Origin: Paracoccaceae bacterium
GTDB lineage: Bacteria > Pseudomonadota > Alphaproteobacteria > Rhodobacterales > Rhodobacteraceae
Assembly: GCA_006226775.1 (NCBI GenBank)
Contig: SBGD01000062.1
Span: forward strand, 1-64,000
Direction of reading: 5' to 3'
Length of the DNA: 64,000 nt
Position numbers and translations under genes: made by a program. Shown here in pieces: positions 41,513 to 50,720 of this stretch (the first letter of the stretch is position 1; each line of letters starts with the position of its first letter). Under the pieces are notes generated by a model that was not told the DNA's origin, searched no databases, and saw only the letters and a list, made by a program, of their open reading frames with translations.

Positions 41513-43678
41513 TCATCGCGGATGCGCAAGCTCGGCGGTCCATCGCAACCCGTCCGGCGCGAAGGCCAGCGCGACCTCGGCGCCCAGTTTCTGCGCCACG
41601 AAATCCCGGATCACCGTATGGCCGAAGCCGGTCTTTTCGGGCGCGGTGACCGGCGGGCCGCCCTGCTCGGTCCAGCTCAGGCGCAGCACGCGGGTGGCGT
41701 CGCGCGTGGCGATCTGCCAGGCGATGCGCACCTTGCCCTGCGGCACCGACCAGGCGCCGTACTTGACGCAATTGGTCGACAGCTCGTGCATCGCCAGCCC
41801 GAGCACCTCGGCCTCGACACTGTTGAGCGAGACCTCGGGGCCGTCGATCTCGAGCCGGTCGCCGCCGAAGTCGAAGGCCTCGAGCTGCCGGTCGATCAAC
41901 TCGCGCAGCGAGGCGCCGGCCCAGCCCTGGTTGACCAGCAGATCGACCGATACGGCCAGCCCGTTGAGCCTTTGCTCGAACAGCGCGCGGAAGTCCTCGA
42001 GCGAGCGGGCCGAGCGCGCGGTCTGGCGGGCGATGGCGCTGACCACCGCAAGCTGGTTCTTCGAGCGATGGGACAATTCGTGCATCAGCACGGTCTGGTG
42101 CTCCTGCGCCGCCTTGCGGTCGCTGACATCGCGGAACACGTAGATCAGGTAGGCCGGCGCGCCCGCGTCATTGCGCTGCAACCCCACGCTCACATCCCAC
42201 CAGGCGGTGTTGCCGTCGGCGCAGAGGTGCCGCGCCTCGTATTGCAGGGTGGAGGTCTCGCCCGACAGGAGGGCCGCGACGGTGGCGGGGTCCCGGGGGC
42301 GGTCCTCGGGGTGCAGCAACTGGTCCAGCCTGCATTGCAGCAGCGCGTCGCGGCCGTAGCCCGACATGGCGCAGAGCCGGTCGTTGACCTCGAGCCAGGT
42401 GCCGTCCAGCGCCAGGTGCGCGATCCCGACCGAGGCGTTCTCGAAAGTGCCGCGAAACCGCTGCTCGCTCTCGCGCAGCGCGGCCTCGAAGTGCTGGCGC
42501 TCGGACAGGTCGTAGAAGTGACAGACGACGCCGGGCCGCCCGTCGGGCAGGGTCATGCGCTCGATCTTCCAGTCATAGGCCTCGACCTGGTCGGTGTCGT
42601 GGCGATTGCTCACGGTGTCGGGCGCATGGAAGGCCTCGCCGGTTGCCAGCGTGTGGCGGAACAGGGCGATGAAGTCGCTGGCCACCGGTTCGGGCCAGAT
42701 GATCCGCAGGGCCTCGGCGAAGTCGCGGCCAATCAGGGGGCGGACGTTGGCAAAGACCTTCTGCGCGCCGGTGCTGACCTGGGCAATGCGGAAATCCGCA
42801 TCGACCGCATAGATCCCGAAGGGCGAATCGTTGACCAGTTGCGTCAGGCTGGCATTGGCCGCGCGCAGCGACCGCTCGGCTTCCTTGCGGGCGGAAATAT
42901 CGCGCACGATCTTCGAGACGCCGACGATCCGGCCCGCCGGGTTGCGGATCGGCGAGGGGGTCAGCGACACCTCGAGATGGGTGCCGTCCTTGTGCTGGCG
43001 GATGGTCTCGACCGCCTGCAGGGTTTCGCCCGCGCCGACCCGGCGCATGAGCATCGCCTCCTCGGCACGCTTTTCGAGCGGCACCAGGCAAAGCGCGCTC
43101 TGGCCCACGATCTCCGGCGCGGTATAGCCGAACATGCGCTCGGCGCCCTCGTTCCAGCTGGTCACGTTGTCGGCCAGGTCCTTGGAATAGATCGCATCGG
43201 TCGAGGAGGACACGATGGCCGCGAGATGGGCGCTGACCTCCTCGGCGCGGACCCGCCACTCGATCTCGGAGCTCAGCGAGCGGATCTTGCGGTTGAGATG
43301 CTCGAAGGCGGATTTGCCTAGGGCCTCGGGCTGAAGCCGCAGGATGACCAGCGCGCCGCCTTCGGGCCCCGGACCGGCAGCGCCGCCGTGGCAGTTCCAG
43401 GTCCGGGGTGTCCCGTCAACGGTGGTCAGCGCGATCCGGCCGGGCAGGGGCCCGCGGGTGCGCGCGCAACGCGCCAGGAACTTCGCCAGCACCTCGGGCG
43501 CGGCGCTGATCCGGCGCAGATCGCTGCCCGGCTCCAGGTCGGGATGGGCGCGCCGGAACGGCGGGTTGGTCGCCCGGACAAGGCCCGCCGATGTGACCAG
43601 CAGGCAGGCGCGGGGATCGGACGCCAGAAGCGTCTCGAAGGCGCTCTCGATGCTATTCTCGGGATGCGAAGTATTCAC
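41513..43678 (-). CDS. Multi-PAS HWE/HisKA_2-type sensor histidine kinase
   Basis: A 721-residue soluble kinase. A degenerate PAS-like region (~12-110) is followed by a helical linker and three PAS domains (~150-275, ~285-400, ~410-530), e.g. [20 protein letters not shown] and [20 protein letters not shown]. The kinase core has the phospho-acceptor in [20 protein letters not shown] and an ATP domain with [17 protein letters not shown]. No membrane helix. GTG start at 43678 has GAGAGG nine bases upstream and overlaps the preceding sensor-like gene by 26 bases, so the two are translated together. Confidence 0.88.
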   Translation of the reverse strand: MNTSHPENSIESAFETLLASDPRACLLVTSAGLVRATNPPFRRAHPDLEPGSDLRRISAAPEVLAKFLARCARTRGPLPGRIALTTVDGTPRTWNCHGGAAGPGPEGGALVILRLQPEALGKSAFEHLNRKIRSLSSEIEWRVRAEEVSAHLAAIVSSSTDAIYSKDLADNVTSWNEGAERMFGYTAPEIVGQSALCLVPLEKRAEEAMLMRRVGAGETLQAVETIRQHKDGTHLEVSLTPSPIRNPAGRIVGVSKIVRDISARKEAERSLRAANASLTQLVNDSPFGIYAVDADFRIAQVSTGAQKVFANVRPLIGRDFAEALRIIWPEPVASDFIALFRHTLATGEAFHAPDTVSNRHDTDQVEAYDWKIERMTLPDGRPGVVCHFYDLSERQHFEAALRESEQRFRGTFENASVGIAHLALDGTWLEVNDRLCAMSGYGRDALLQCRLDQLLHPEDRPRDPATVAALLSGETSTLQYEARHLCADGNTAWWDVSVGLQRNDAGAPAYLIYVFRDVSDRKAAQEHQTVLMHELSHRSKNQLAVVSAIARQTARSARSLEDFRALFEQRLNGLAVSVDLLVNQGWAGASLRELIDRQLEAFDFGGDRLEIDGPEVSLNSVEAEVLGLAMHELSTNCVKYGAWSVPQGKVRIAWQIATRDATRVLRLSWTEQGGPPVTAPEKTGFGHTVIRDFVAQKLGAEVALAFAPDGLRWTAELAHPR

Positions 43679-44186
43679 GTCCGTCCACCTCTCTGGCCGC
43701 CTTGCCGTGTTCGAGATGCACCACCACCCGGCATTCCCCATGTCCCGCCGCGATCGTGCGCTGAAGCTCGACCTTGGCATATCCCAGGTTCTCGGCGGCA
43801 ATGCTTCCGAAGACATTCGATGTCATCATGCACATCGACGGGCGGCCCAGCACCTTGTCGCCGAAGGGACAGGCCCGGTTGCCCAGCACGATGCGGTCGT
43901 CGCTCTGCGCGATGACGTGGAACTGGCCGCCGATCCGGCGTTTCAGATCGACGAGGACCTCGGCCACCTGGTCGCGCGACAGACGCTCGACATCGAGCGC
44001 GGCGCGATAGGCCTGGCCGATGCTTTCGCCGATGGTGGTGCCGACGATGCTGATGAAGCCCGAGGCGTCTTCCAGCCCGACCACATCTTCGAGCGTGCCG
44101 GACAATTCGCGAATGAGGGTGCGCATGAACAGGTCGCGATCGAGATCGACCTCTGCCGATGGGATGTCCGTCTTCGACCCGCTCAT
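43653..44186 (-). CDS. Sensor-like protein with methanogen-output/V4R-type domain
   Basis: A 177-residue soluble protein. The body, from [20 protein letters not shown] through [18 protein letters not shown] and [20 protein letters not shown], matches the 'methanogen output domain 1' type found in Rhodobacterales, with conserved Cys in ACPFG and SMCMM. Such domains may bind ligands, hemes or metals. It overlaps the PAS kinase gene and likely gives that kinase its input. AAGGG lies eight bases before the ATG at 44186. Confidence 0.75.
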   Translation of the reverse strand: MSGSKTDIPSAEVDLDRDLFMRTLIRELSGTLEDVVGLEDASGFISIVGTTIGESIGQAYRAALDVERLSRDQVAEVLVDLKRRIGGQFHVIAQSDDRIVLGNRACPFGDKVLGRPSMCMMTSNVFGSIAAENLGYAKVELQRTIAAGHGECRVVVHLEHGKAAREVDGREYFASRE

Positions 44187-44365
44187 TCTGCCGCCCTTGT
44201 TGCCGCGCTCTGTCGAAGGTCGCCCGGGGTGGATCTTGAGAATTGGCGGACGCGCTCCGATTGTCCGCATGTTCTCGCCAATGGCGGATTATCGCAAGAG
44301 TGTTCTTCGCGCCGGCGGCGAAACCCGGGCCTTGCGCGCGCCCCGGCCGGGCCTTTCGGCCCCGG

Positions 44366-44758
44366 TCAGGCGGGGGGTTCGGGGACAAGCGCCAGGGCCT
44401 CGACCTCGACGCGGAATTCCGGCCGGGTGAAGCCGCTGACGATCAGCAGGGTCGAGGCCGGCTTGACCGCCAGATCCCGCACCCAGCGGTCGCGCACCGC
44501 CATGTAGGCGGCCATGTCCTCGCGCCGGGTGACATAGCCGGTAAAGCGCAGCACATCGGCGATCTCGGCGCCGCCCGCGCGCAGGATGGCGTGGATATTG
44601 GCGAAACAGATCTCGGCCTGGGCGGCGGTGTCCTCGGGGATGGTGCCATCGGCCGCAAGGCCCAGCTGGCCGGAGGTGACGATCAGCCCGCCGGCGCGCG
44701 TGCCATGGGAATAATCGCCGAAGGGTGCGGCCAGCGCGGCCGGGGTGAGGGGGGTCAT
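44366..44758 (-). CDS. RidA family protein
   Basis: A 130-residue RidA/YjgF-fold protein: SGQLGLAADGTIPEDTAAQA, FANIHAILRAGGAEIADVLR and FRVEVEALALV. The arginine that defines enamine/imine deaminases (usually PARS or PART) is missing: the segment reads KPASTLLIV. It may therefore not be a classical deaminase. Coupled by ATGA overlap to a RutR-like regulator and downstream of the catabolic operon at 45479-51524; RutC of pyrimidine breakdown is in the same family. Confidence 0.85.
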   Translation of the reverse strand: MTPLTPAALAAPFGDYSHGTRAGGLIVTSGQLGLAADGTIPEDTAAQAEICFANIHAILRAGGAEIADVLRFTGYVTRREDMAAYMAVRDRWVRDLAVKPASTLLIVSGFTRPEFRVEVEALALVPEPPA

Positions 44759-45384
44759 GCCGCGCGCTCCACCTGCATCAGCCCGCAGCGGATGAGGAAA
44801 AGCTGCGTCACTTCCTCGGTGATGCGGCCGGCGTCCAGCGGCGCCTGCGGCGCGACGCCCATCAGCACCCGGGTCTGCACCTCGTATTCGGCATAGTGCT
44901 GGGTCACCGCCCACATGTGGATCTGGAACAGCAAGGGATCGACCGGCGCGATCCTTCCTTCGGCGATCCACTTGCGGATCACCGCCGAGGCTTCCTCGGT
45001 GGCGGCCCTCAGCCGGTCCCAGTGCTCGGCCATCTCGGGCGCGCCGCGCGCCATTTCATTGACGAAGAGCCGCGAGAACTCGGGATGCTCCAGCGCATGG
45101 CGCACCTTGCGGGCGATATAGTCGCGGATCGCGGTTTCCGGATCGTCGCCGGAGGACGAGATGAAGAACAGCGAGCGCCACTCCGAGAAGATATGGCCGA
45201 GGATCTCCTGGTAGAGGTCTTCCTTGCTGGAAATGTAGTAATGCAGCTGCGCCTTGGTGATCCCGGCGGCATCGGCAATGGCCTGGGTCGAGGTGCCGGC
45301 CAGCCCGTTGCGGGCAAATTCCTGCAGCGCGCCCTCGCGGATGGCATCCCGGATGCGGCTGCGTTTTTCCTTGGCGACGCTCAT
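44755..45384 (-). CDS. TetR-family regulator, RutR-like
   Basis: A 209-residue TetR protein. The N-terminal HTH is FARNGLAGTSTQAIADAAGI, then TKAQLHYYISSKEDLY. The C-terminal domain (SRLFVNEMARGAPEMAEHWD, then WIAEGRIAPVDPLLFQIHMW, then TQHYAEYE) follows the YcdC/RutR ligand-binding pattern. RutR responds to uracil/thymine, so the effector here may be a pyrimidine-like compound. It is located directly downstream of the catabolic operon, behind a hairpin. Confidence 0.87.
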   Translation of the reverse strand: MSVAKEKRSRIRDAIREGALQEFARNGLAGTSTQAIADAAGITKAQLHYYISSKEDLYQEILGHIFSEWRSLFFISSSGDDPETAIRDYIARKVRHALEHPEFSRLFVNEMARGAPEMAEHWDRLRAATEEASAVIRKWIAEGRIAPVDPLLFQIHMWAVTQHYAEYEVQTRVLMGVAPQAPLDAGRITEEVTQLFLIRCGLMQVERAA

Positions 45385-45433
45385 CGGCTCCCCCTTCGTT
45401 CGGCCCGCACCCGGCGCGGTGCTGCCAGAAAGT

Positions 45434-45460
45434 GCCTGCGGGAGGGCACCCCCCGCAGGC
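45434..45460 (-). terminator. Hairpin after the catabolic operon
   Basis: GCCTGCGGG and CCCGCAGGC form perfect 9-bp arms with a 9-base loop, 18 bases after the binding-protein stop. On the minus strand it is followed by ACTTTCTGG. It separates the six-gene operon from the TetR/RidA pair and is probably a terminator or attenuator. Confidence 0.6.
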
Positions 45461-45478
45461 CGTGATACCCTTGCGGGT

Positions 45479-46489
45479 CTACTGACCGGTCAGGCTTGCC
45501 TTGATGTCAAGCCCGTGGCCCTTGTTGACAAAGCGGGTGTCGGCCACCTTGGAGAGGTCGACCGCGCCCTCCTCGATGATGCCGCTGGCGACCGCGAGGT
45601 CATGGAAGGCCTTGATGCGGTCTTCGTCCATGGCGCCGATGCCGTTTTCCAGCGCCTCGCCGACATCGATGATGCCCAGCGCCTCGAACTGCGCCATTTC
45701 CTTGTCCAGCTTCTCGACCGTCATCTCCGGGTTGGCGGCGATGATCGCCTCGTAGGCGGCGCTGCGGTCGCCGTAGAGATAGGTGTACCAGCCCTCGATC
45801 GAGGCATCGACGAAGCGCTGCACCAGGTCGGGGTTCTCGTCGATCAGCTGCTGGCGGGTCTCGATGGTCGAGGCATAGGTGTTGTAGCCGTGATCGGCCA
45901 GCAGGAAGGTATCGACCTGGGCCCCCTGTTCGGCGGCATAAATCGGCTCGGCGGTGCCATAGGCCTGCTGCACGATGGTCTCGTCGCTGAGGAACTGCGC
46001 GAGGTTGAAGCCATAGGGGCGCAACTGCTCATCCTTGAAGCCCTTGGATTTGACCAGCCACTGCCAGAAGCTGAACTGCCCGTCCTTGCCGATCAGCACG
46101 GTGGGGGCCGAGGCGAGGTCGTCGAAGCTGGCGTATTGGCCCTTGTGGGCGATCAGCGCCTGCGGGTCCTTCTGATAGATCGCCGCGACCACCGTGGTGG
46201 GGATGCCGTTGCGCACGTTGTCGAAGGACAACAGCAGGTTGCCGGTCATCAGGAAGTCCAGCCGCCCGGCGGGCAGCATGGGCCGGTTGTTGACCTGCGG
46301 GCCGCCGGGGCGGATCTCGACGTCGAGACCGTATTTCTCGTAGGTGCCATCGGCCAGCGCCTGGTAATAGCCGCCGTGCCCGCCCTGGGCGAGCCAGTTG
46401 GTGCCGAAGACCACCTTGTCCTGCGCCCAGGCCGCGCCGGCGAGGCAAAGACCGCCGATGGCGGCAAGGGCTGTGGTGAAAGTTCTCAT
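45479..46489 (-). CDS. ABC transporter substrate-binding protein, NMT1/ThiY-like
   Basis: A 336-residue periplasmic protein with a signal peptide (TTALAAIGGLCLAGAAWAQD). The NMT1/ThiY-like fold is indicated by VVFGTNWLAQGGHGGYYQAL, DFLMTGNLLLSFDNVRNG and VQQAYGTAEPIYAAEQGA. Such proteins bind formylaminopyrimidine, riboflavin, nitrate or sulfonates. Its operon encodes pyrimidine/creatinine-type hydrolases, which suggests an N-heterocycle. Ending an operon with the binding protein, after permease and ATPase, is unusual. GGAG lies before the ATG at 46489, which overlaps the oxidase stop (ATGA). Confidence 0.88.
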   Translation of the reverse strand: MRTFTTALAAIGGLCLAGAAWAQDKVVFGTNWLAQGGHGGYYQALADGTYEKYGLDVEIRPGGPQVNNRPMLPAGRLDFLMTGNLLLSFDNVRNGIPTTVVAAIYQKDPQALIAHKGQYASFDDLASAPTVLIGKDGQFSFWQWLVKSKGFKDEQLRPYGFNLAQFLSDETIVQQAYGTAEPIYAAEQGAQVDTFLLADHGYNTYASTIETRQQLIDENPDLVQRFVDASIEGWYTYLYGDRSAAYEAIIAANPEMTVEKLDKEMAQFEALGIIDVGEALENGIGAMDEDRIKAFHDLAVASGIIEEGAVDLSKVADTRFVNKGHGLDIKASLTGQ

Positions 46490-47877
46490 GCTGTTTCTCC
46501 GTGTTGAAGGGGGGTGAGCGGTCGCGCCATGTCGGCGCTCCAGCCCCGTGTTTTCCCGGGGTTCATCAGGCCGTGCGGATCGGCCCGTTTCTTGAAGTTG
46601 ATCTGGCTGTCGTCGATCTCCTTCATGCCGCCATCCTCGATGGTGACGACATGCGGATCGAAGATGGTGCAGCCGTCCTTTTCCTCGATCTCGGCAATGA
46701 CGCGGTAGGTCTCCTCCTTGCTGCGAAAGCGCAGCAGGGGCAGGGCGAAGATCTGGATCTCGCCCTCCAGCCGCGCCAGTTCGTGGTGCCAGTACATCTC
46801 GTCGCCGTAGCGCTCCATCTGGCGCATCACCAGCGCCGGGTCGAAGGGGCGGGGATAGGCCACCTGAAGATAGGTCCAGCCCTTGTCGACCTTGAGCGCC
46901 TGCAGCGTGGTGTGGTTCCAGCCGCACTCATAGGCCGGTTGCAGCCCCGCCGCGCGGATCTCGGGCTTGGTCATGGCGAAGGAGATGCGCCCGCCATGGG
47001 CCTCGGCCTCGGCCTTGAAATGCTCCATCTCGGCGGGGGCGACCATGGCGAAGACCGCGTCGCGATCCTCGGGGAAGAGCTCGCCGAACTTGGTGTAATA
47101 GGGCGCGAACCGCCGCTCGACCGTGGTCAGCAGGTAGCAGTCCAGCCCGGTCTTCTGGGCATGGGTGGCGAAATCCAGCGCCTTGTCATAGCCGTCGAAG
47201 AGCGCCGCGGTATGGATCCAGTCGGTCGCCGGGGTCAGCGCGAGACCCATCTCGATCACGATGCCATTGGTGCCATAGGCGTGCTGCACCTTCTGGATCT
47301 CGTCGCCCTCGAGGGTGATGATCTGCGGCTCGGCCTCGACCGTCACCACCTTGACGTAGGAGACATTGCCCGGATCGCGCAACATGCCGTGGCGCAGCGA
47401 GCCGATGCCGCCCGAGCCGCCGGCAATGAAGCCGCCGATGGTGGCCATCTGCCGGGTCGAGGGGTACATCAGCAATTCCTGCCCGGTCTCGCGCGCGGCA
47501 TCGTCCAGCCGCGAGATCCGCGCCCCGGCCTCGACCCGCACATGGCCCTCGGTGATCTCGAGCACCCGGTCCAGCCGGGTCAGGTCCATGATCACGCCGC
47601 CCTCGAGCGGCACGCATTGGCCGTAGTTGCCGGTGCCGCCGCCGCGCAGGGTCAGCGGCACCTGGTGGCGCGCGACAAGGGCCGCGACGCGCATCACCTC
47701 CTCGCGGTCCTGCGGCATGACGACCAGCTCGCCGCGCAGGTCCTTGAGTTCCTCGTTGAGGATCGGGCTGTACCAGAAATAATCGCCCGAACGGGCATCG
47801 AGGGTCTTCTGGTCGTCGCGGCAGCGGATGCCGTCCAGCGCGGCCATGAAGGCCTGCTTGTCCCAGGTCTTGCTCAT
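46486..47877 (-). CDS. FAD-linked oxidase (VAO/PCMH family)
   Basis: A 463-residue flavoenzyme with an FAD_binding_4 domain: VPLTLRGGGTGNYGQCVPLE, then GGVIMDLTRLDRV, and PSTRQMATIGGFIAGGSGGI. The substrate domain follows (~230-450), ending NFKKRADPHGLMNPGKT, the usual glycolate/lactate-oxidase-type C-terminal motif. Most relatives oxidise 2-hydroxy acids or lactones. In this operon it may oxidise a ring-opened intermediate. ATGA overlaps on both sides. Confidence 0.87.
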   Translation of the reverse strand: MSKTWDKQAFMAALDGIRCRDDQKTLDARSGDYFWYSPILNEELKDLRGELVVMPQDREEVMRVAALVARHQVPLTLRGGGTGNYGQCVPLEGGVIMDLTRLDRVLEITEGHVRVEAGARISRLDDAARETGQELLMYPSTRQMATIGGFIAGGSGGIGSLRHGMLRDPGNVSYVKVVTVEAEPQIITLEGDEIQKVQHAYGTNGIVIEMGLALTPATDWIHTAALFDGYDKALDFATHAQKTGLDCYLLTTVERRFAPYYTKFGELFPEDRDAVFAMVAPAEMEHFKAEAEAHGGRISFAMTKPEIRAAGLQPAYECGWNHTTLQALKVDKGWTYLQVAYPRPFDPALVMRQMERYGDEMYWHHELARLEGEIQIFALPLLRFRSKEETYRVIAEIEEKDGCTIFDPHVVTIEDGGMKEIDDSQINFKKRADPHGLMNPGKTRGWSADMARPLTPLQHGETA

Positions 47878-49064
47878 CTTCTGTCTCCTATGGTGTCTTG
47901 CAGCGCCTGCCCCGCGCGCCAGATGGTCCGGCGGGCCCCGGGGCGGCAGATCACGTCCGTCAGGTCGGTGGCGTCGAAATGGATGAAACTGGCCGGGCCG
48001 CCTTCGGTCAGCGAATGGTCATGGCCCAGCCAGTGCGCCGGTCGGGTGGTGACCGCCTCCAGCCAGTCCTCGGGGGCGAGGTGGCCCATCATCACCGCCA
48101 TGCGCAGCACCTCGATCAGGTCGTAATCGCCATAGGGAAAGAACCCGTCCTGCACGTTGTCCGACCCCAGCATCACCGGGATCCCGGCGGCATGGGCCTC
48201 TTGCAGGGGCGCCAGACCGCGCAGGCGCGGGGTGCGGCCTTCCTGCGCGTCCTGCAGGTAGCTGTTGGCGCCGGGCAGCACGCAGAGCGCAACCCCGGCG
48301 TGCGCGGCGCGCTCGAGCAGGCGGGCGACCTCGTCCGCATCGCGCACCGAGAGCGCGCAGCCATGGCCGCAGAGCACCCGGCCCGCCATGCCGCGCCGTT
48401 TGGTCTCGGCGATCACCGCGTCGATACCGCGGGCCTCGGGCTCCAGCCCCTCGTCGACGTGGAAATCCAGCTCCAGATCGTGCCGCTCGGCCAGGTCGAA
48501 CAGCCGCGCGACCCGCGCCTCGAGATCGTCGTTGCAGTAGATGAAGGCGCCCAGCACGCCGCCCGCGCGCTTCACCTCCGGCGCGATCTCGGCGGCAAAG
48601 CCGTCCAGCATGTCCAGCCCGGTGAGGGTGGAGAGTTGCAGATCGACCCGCCCGCGCCAGTCCTCGGCCAGGTCGCGCAGCACCGGCCAGGCCAGCGGCG
48701 CCGCGCGCAGCGGCCAGTCGAGATGCGTGCGCATCACCGCCGTGCCGTGGCGATAGGCGCGCTCCAGCGCGCGGCTGGCGCGGGCGCGCAGATCGGCCTC
48801 GGTCCAGCGCGCGGCATCCTCGCCCATCATCTCGATGGCATCGAAAAGCGAGGCGGCGCGGCGCGGCATCCGCGCGATCGTCATCGTCTTGTCGAGATGC
48901 ACATGGATGTCGGCCATCAGCGGCATCACCAGCCCGCCACCGCCCTGCGCCGATGGGCTGAGCGCGGTGATCCTTCCATCGCGATGCGCCAGGTCCCAAT
49001 GCCCGTCACGCCCGGCAAGGGTCAGGCCGGTCAGCATGCTGCCGGCCTGGGGGGAGGGGGTCAT
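47874..49064 (-). CDS. Cytosine deaminase-like amidohydrolase
   Basis: A 396-residue amidohydrolase of the CodA branch. Metal and catalytic segments: DIHVHLDKTMT (HxH, residues ~52-62), MRTHLDW (~111), FHVDEGLE (~200, metal His and catalytic-type Glu), CGHGCALSV (~230) and MLGSDNVQDGFFPYGDYD (~297, metal Asp). The family deaminates cytosine, isocytosine, creatinine or related heterocycles. ATG 49064 is five bases after the permease stop; ATG 49037 (MLTGLTLAG) is a possible later start. The substrate is not fixed by sequence. Confidence 0.87.
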   Translation of the reverse strand: MTPSPQAGSMLTGLTLAGRDGHWDLAHRDGRITALSPSAQGGGGLVMPLMADIHVHLDKTMTIARMPRRAASLFDAIEMMGEDAARWTEADLRARASRALERAYRHGTAVMRTHLDWPLRAAPLAWPVLRDLAEDWRGRVDLQLSTLTGLDMLDGFAAEIAPEVKRAGGVLGAFIYCNDDLEARVARLFDLAERHDLELDFHVDEGLEPEARGIDAVIAETKRRGMAGRVLCGHGCALSVRDADEVARLLERAAHAGVALCVLPGANSYLQDAQEGRTPRLRGLAPLQEAHAAGIPVMLGSDNVQDGFFPYGDYDLIEVLRMAVMMGHLAPEDWLEAVTTRPAHWLGHDHSLTEGGPASFIHFDATDLTDVICRPGARRTIWRAGQALQDTIGDRR

Positions 49065-49069
49065 GGTCC

Positions 49070-49933
49070 TCACCGTTCGCGCTTGATTTCGCTCTCGTGC
49101 CAGTGGCCCAGCACGGCGCGCGACAACCAAGAGGTGACGAGGAAGATGATGATGCCCAGCAGCGACACCAGGAAGAGCGCGGCGAACATCCGCGGGATCT
49201 CGTTGCGGAAGCTGGATTCGAGGATGCGCGAGGCCAGCCCGGTGTTCTGCCCCGCGGTGCCGGCAACGAACTCGGCCACCACCGCGCCGATCAGCGCCAG
49301 ACCGCCGGCGATCTTCAGCGCGGCCATGAAATAGGGCAGGGCCGAGGGCACCAGCAGGTAGCGCAGGCGTTGCAGCGGCGTCGCCTGGTAGAGGCTGAAC
49401 AGGTCGCGCAGGTTGTGATCGGCGCTGCGCAGCCCGATGGCGGTATTCGACAGGATCGGAAAGAAGGCGACGATCCAGGCACAGATCAGCAGCGCCACGA
49501 AGGTATTGCTGACATAGATCAGGATCAGCGGCGCGATGGCCACCACCGGCGTCACCTGCAGGATGACGGCAAAGGGAAAGAGGCTCATCTCGACCGGCCG
49601 CGACAGGGCAAAGAGCATGCCCAGCGCCACGCCGCCGACGATGGCCAGCGCCAGCGACATCAGCGTCAGCTTGACGGTGAAGGCGGCGCTCTGCATCAGG
49701 CTCGACCAGTCGGTGACCAGCGTCTTGGCGATCAGGCTGGGCGCGGGGATCAGGTAATGCGGCACCTCGTTGTACCACACCAGGAATTCCCAGAGCCCCA
49801 CCGCCAGCAGGATCGCGGTGATCGGCAGGATGATGCGCAACTGCTTCTCGCGGCGCTCGCGCCGGATCTGCGGGCTGTTGGCCGGGGTGATCGCATCGGC
49901 CCCGGGGCTGGACTCAATGATTGAGATCGACAT
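49070..49933 (-). CDS. ABC transporter permease (nitrate/sulfonate/pyrimidine family)
   Basis: A 287-residue permease with six or so membrane helices and the EAA loop around LFSLYQATPLQRLRYLLVPS. LPYFMAALKIAGGLALIGAV and VAEFVAGTAG follow. ATG 49933 overlaps the upstream ATPase by 20 bases. Together with the ATPase and the NMT1-like binding protein it makes a complete importer of the TauC/SsuC/ThiX type. Confidence 0.92.
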   Translation of the reverse strand: MSISIIESSPGADAITPANSPQIRRERREKQLRIILPITAILLAVGLWEFLVWYNEVPHYLIPAPSLIAKTLVTDWSSLMQSAAFTVKLTLMSLALAIVGGVALGMLFALSRPVEMSLFPFAVILQVTPVVAIAPLILIYVSNTFVALLICAWIVAFFPILSNTAIGLRSADHNLRDLFSLYQATPLQRLRYLLVPSALPYFMAALKIAGGLALIGAVVAEFVAGTAGQNTGLASRILESSFRNEIPRMFAALFLVSLLGIIIFLVTSWLSRAVLGHWHESEIKRER

Positions 49934-50720
49934 TGTGAAGTGTCCCTTCCAGTGCGCTGCTGACCTTCTTGCAGGTCTCGGTGAATGCGGACGACATGCG
50001 GTAGTCGACATTGCGCGGATAATTGTCGGGCAGCGGGATGTCGTGGACGACGCGGCCCGGGCGCGCGGCCATGACGACGACGCGGCTGGACAGGTAGACG
50101 GATTCGTAGACCGAATGGGTCACGAAGATCACCGTCAGCCCATGGCTTTCCCAGAGCGACAGAACCTCGTCGTTGAGCTTCGACCGGGTCATCTCGTCCA
50201 GCGCGGCGAAGGGTTCATCCATCAGCAGCAGCTTGGGCCGGGTCACCATGGCGCGGGCGATCGACACCCGCATCCGCATCCCGCCCGACAATTCGCGCGG
50301 GTAGGACCTGGCGAAATTGGCCAGCCCGACCATCGACAGCACCTCTTCGACGCGGGTGCGGGCCTCGGCCTTGTTCACCCCGTGCAGCTTCAGCGGCAGG
50401 TAGACATTGTCATAGACATTGGCCCAGGGCATCAGCGTGGCTTCCTGGAAGACATAGCCGATGTCATTGCCGTCACTGCCCGAGCCTGCCGGGTGGCCAT
50501 TGACGGTGATCGACCCGCGCGAGACCGAGAGCAGCCCCGAGATCATCTTGAGCGCCGTGCTCTTGCCGCAGCCCGAGGGGCCGAGGAAGCTGACGAATTC
50601 GCCCTGGTTGATGTTGAGCGACATGTCGCGCACCGCGACCGTGCCATTGCCGAAGACCTTGTCGACATCGCGCATCGCGATGAGTTCGCCCTGATCGGCG
50701 TTTTGGGATGGATCGTTCAT
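49914..50720 (-). CDS. ABC transporter ATP-binding protein (nitrate/sulfonate/pyrimidine family)
   Basis: A 268-residue ATPase. Walker A GPSGCGKST, Q-loop VFQEATLMPW, signature ELSGGMRMRVS, Walker B LLLMDEPFAALD and switch FVTHSVYES are intact. A tail after ~225 (NYPRNVDYRMSSAFTETCKK) is typical of the SsuB/TauB-like group. It starts directly at the end of the creatininase-family gene. Confidence 0.93.
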   Translation of the reverse strand: MNDPSQNADQGELIAMRDVDKVFGNGTVAVRDMSLNINQGEFVSFLGPSGCGKSTALKMISGLLSVSRGSITVNGHPAGSGSDGNDIGYVFQEATLMPWANVYDNVYLPLKLHGVNKAEARTRVEEVLSMVGLANFARSYPRELSGGMRMRVSIARAMVTRPKLLLMDEPFAALDEMTRSKLNDEVLSLWESHGLTVIFVTHSVYESVYLSSRVVVMAARPGRVVHDIPLPDNYPRNVDYRMSSAFTETCKKVSSALEGTLHNVDLNH

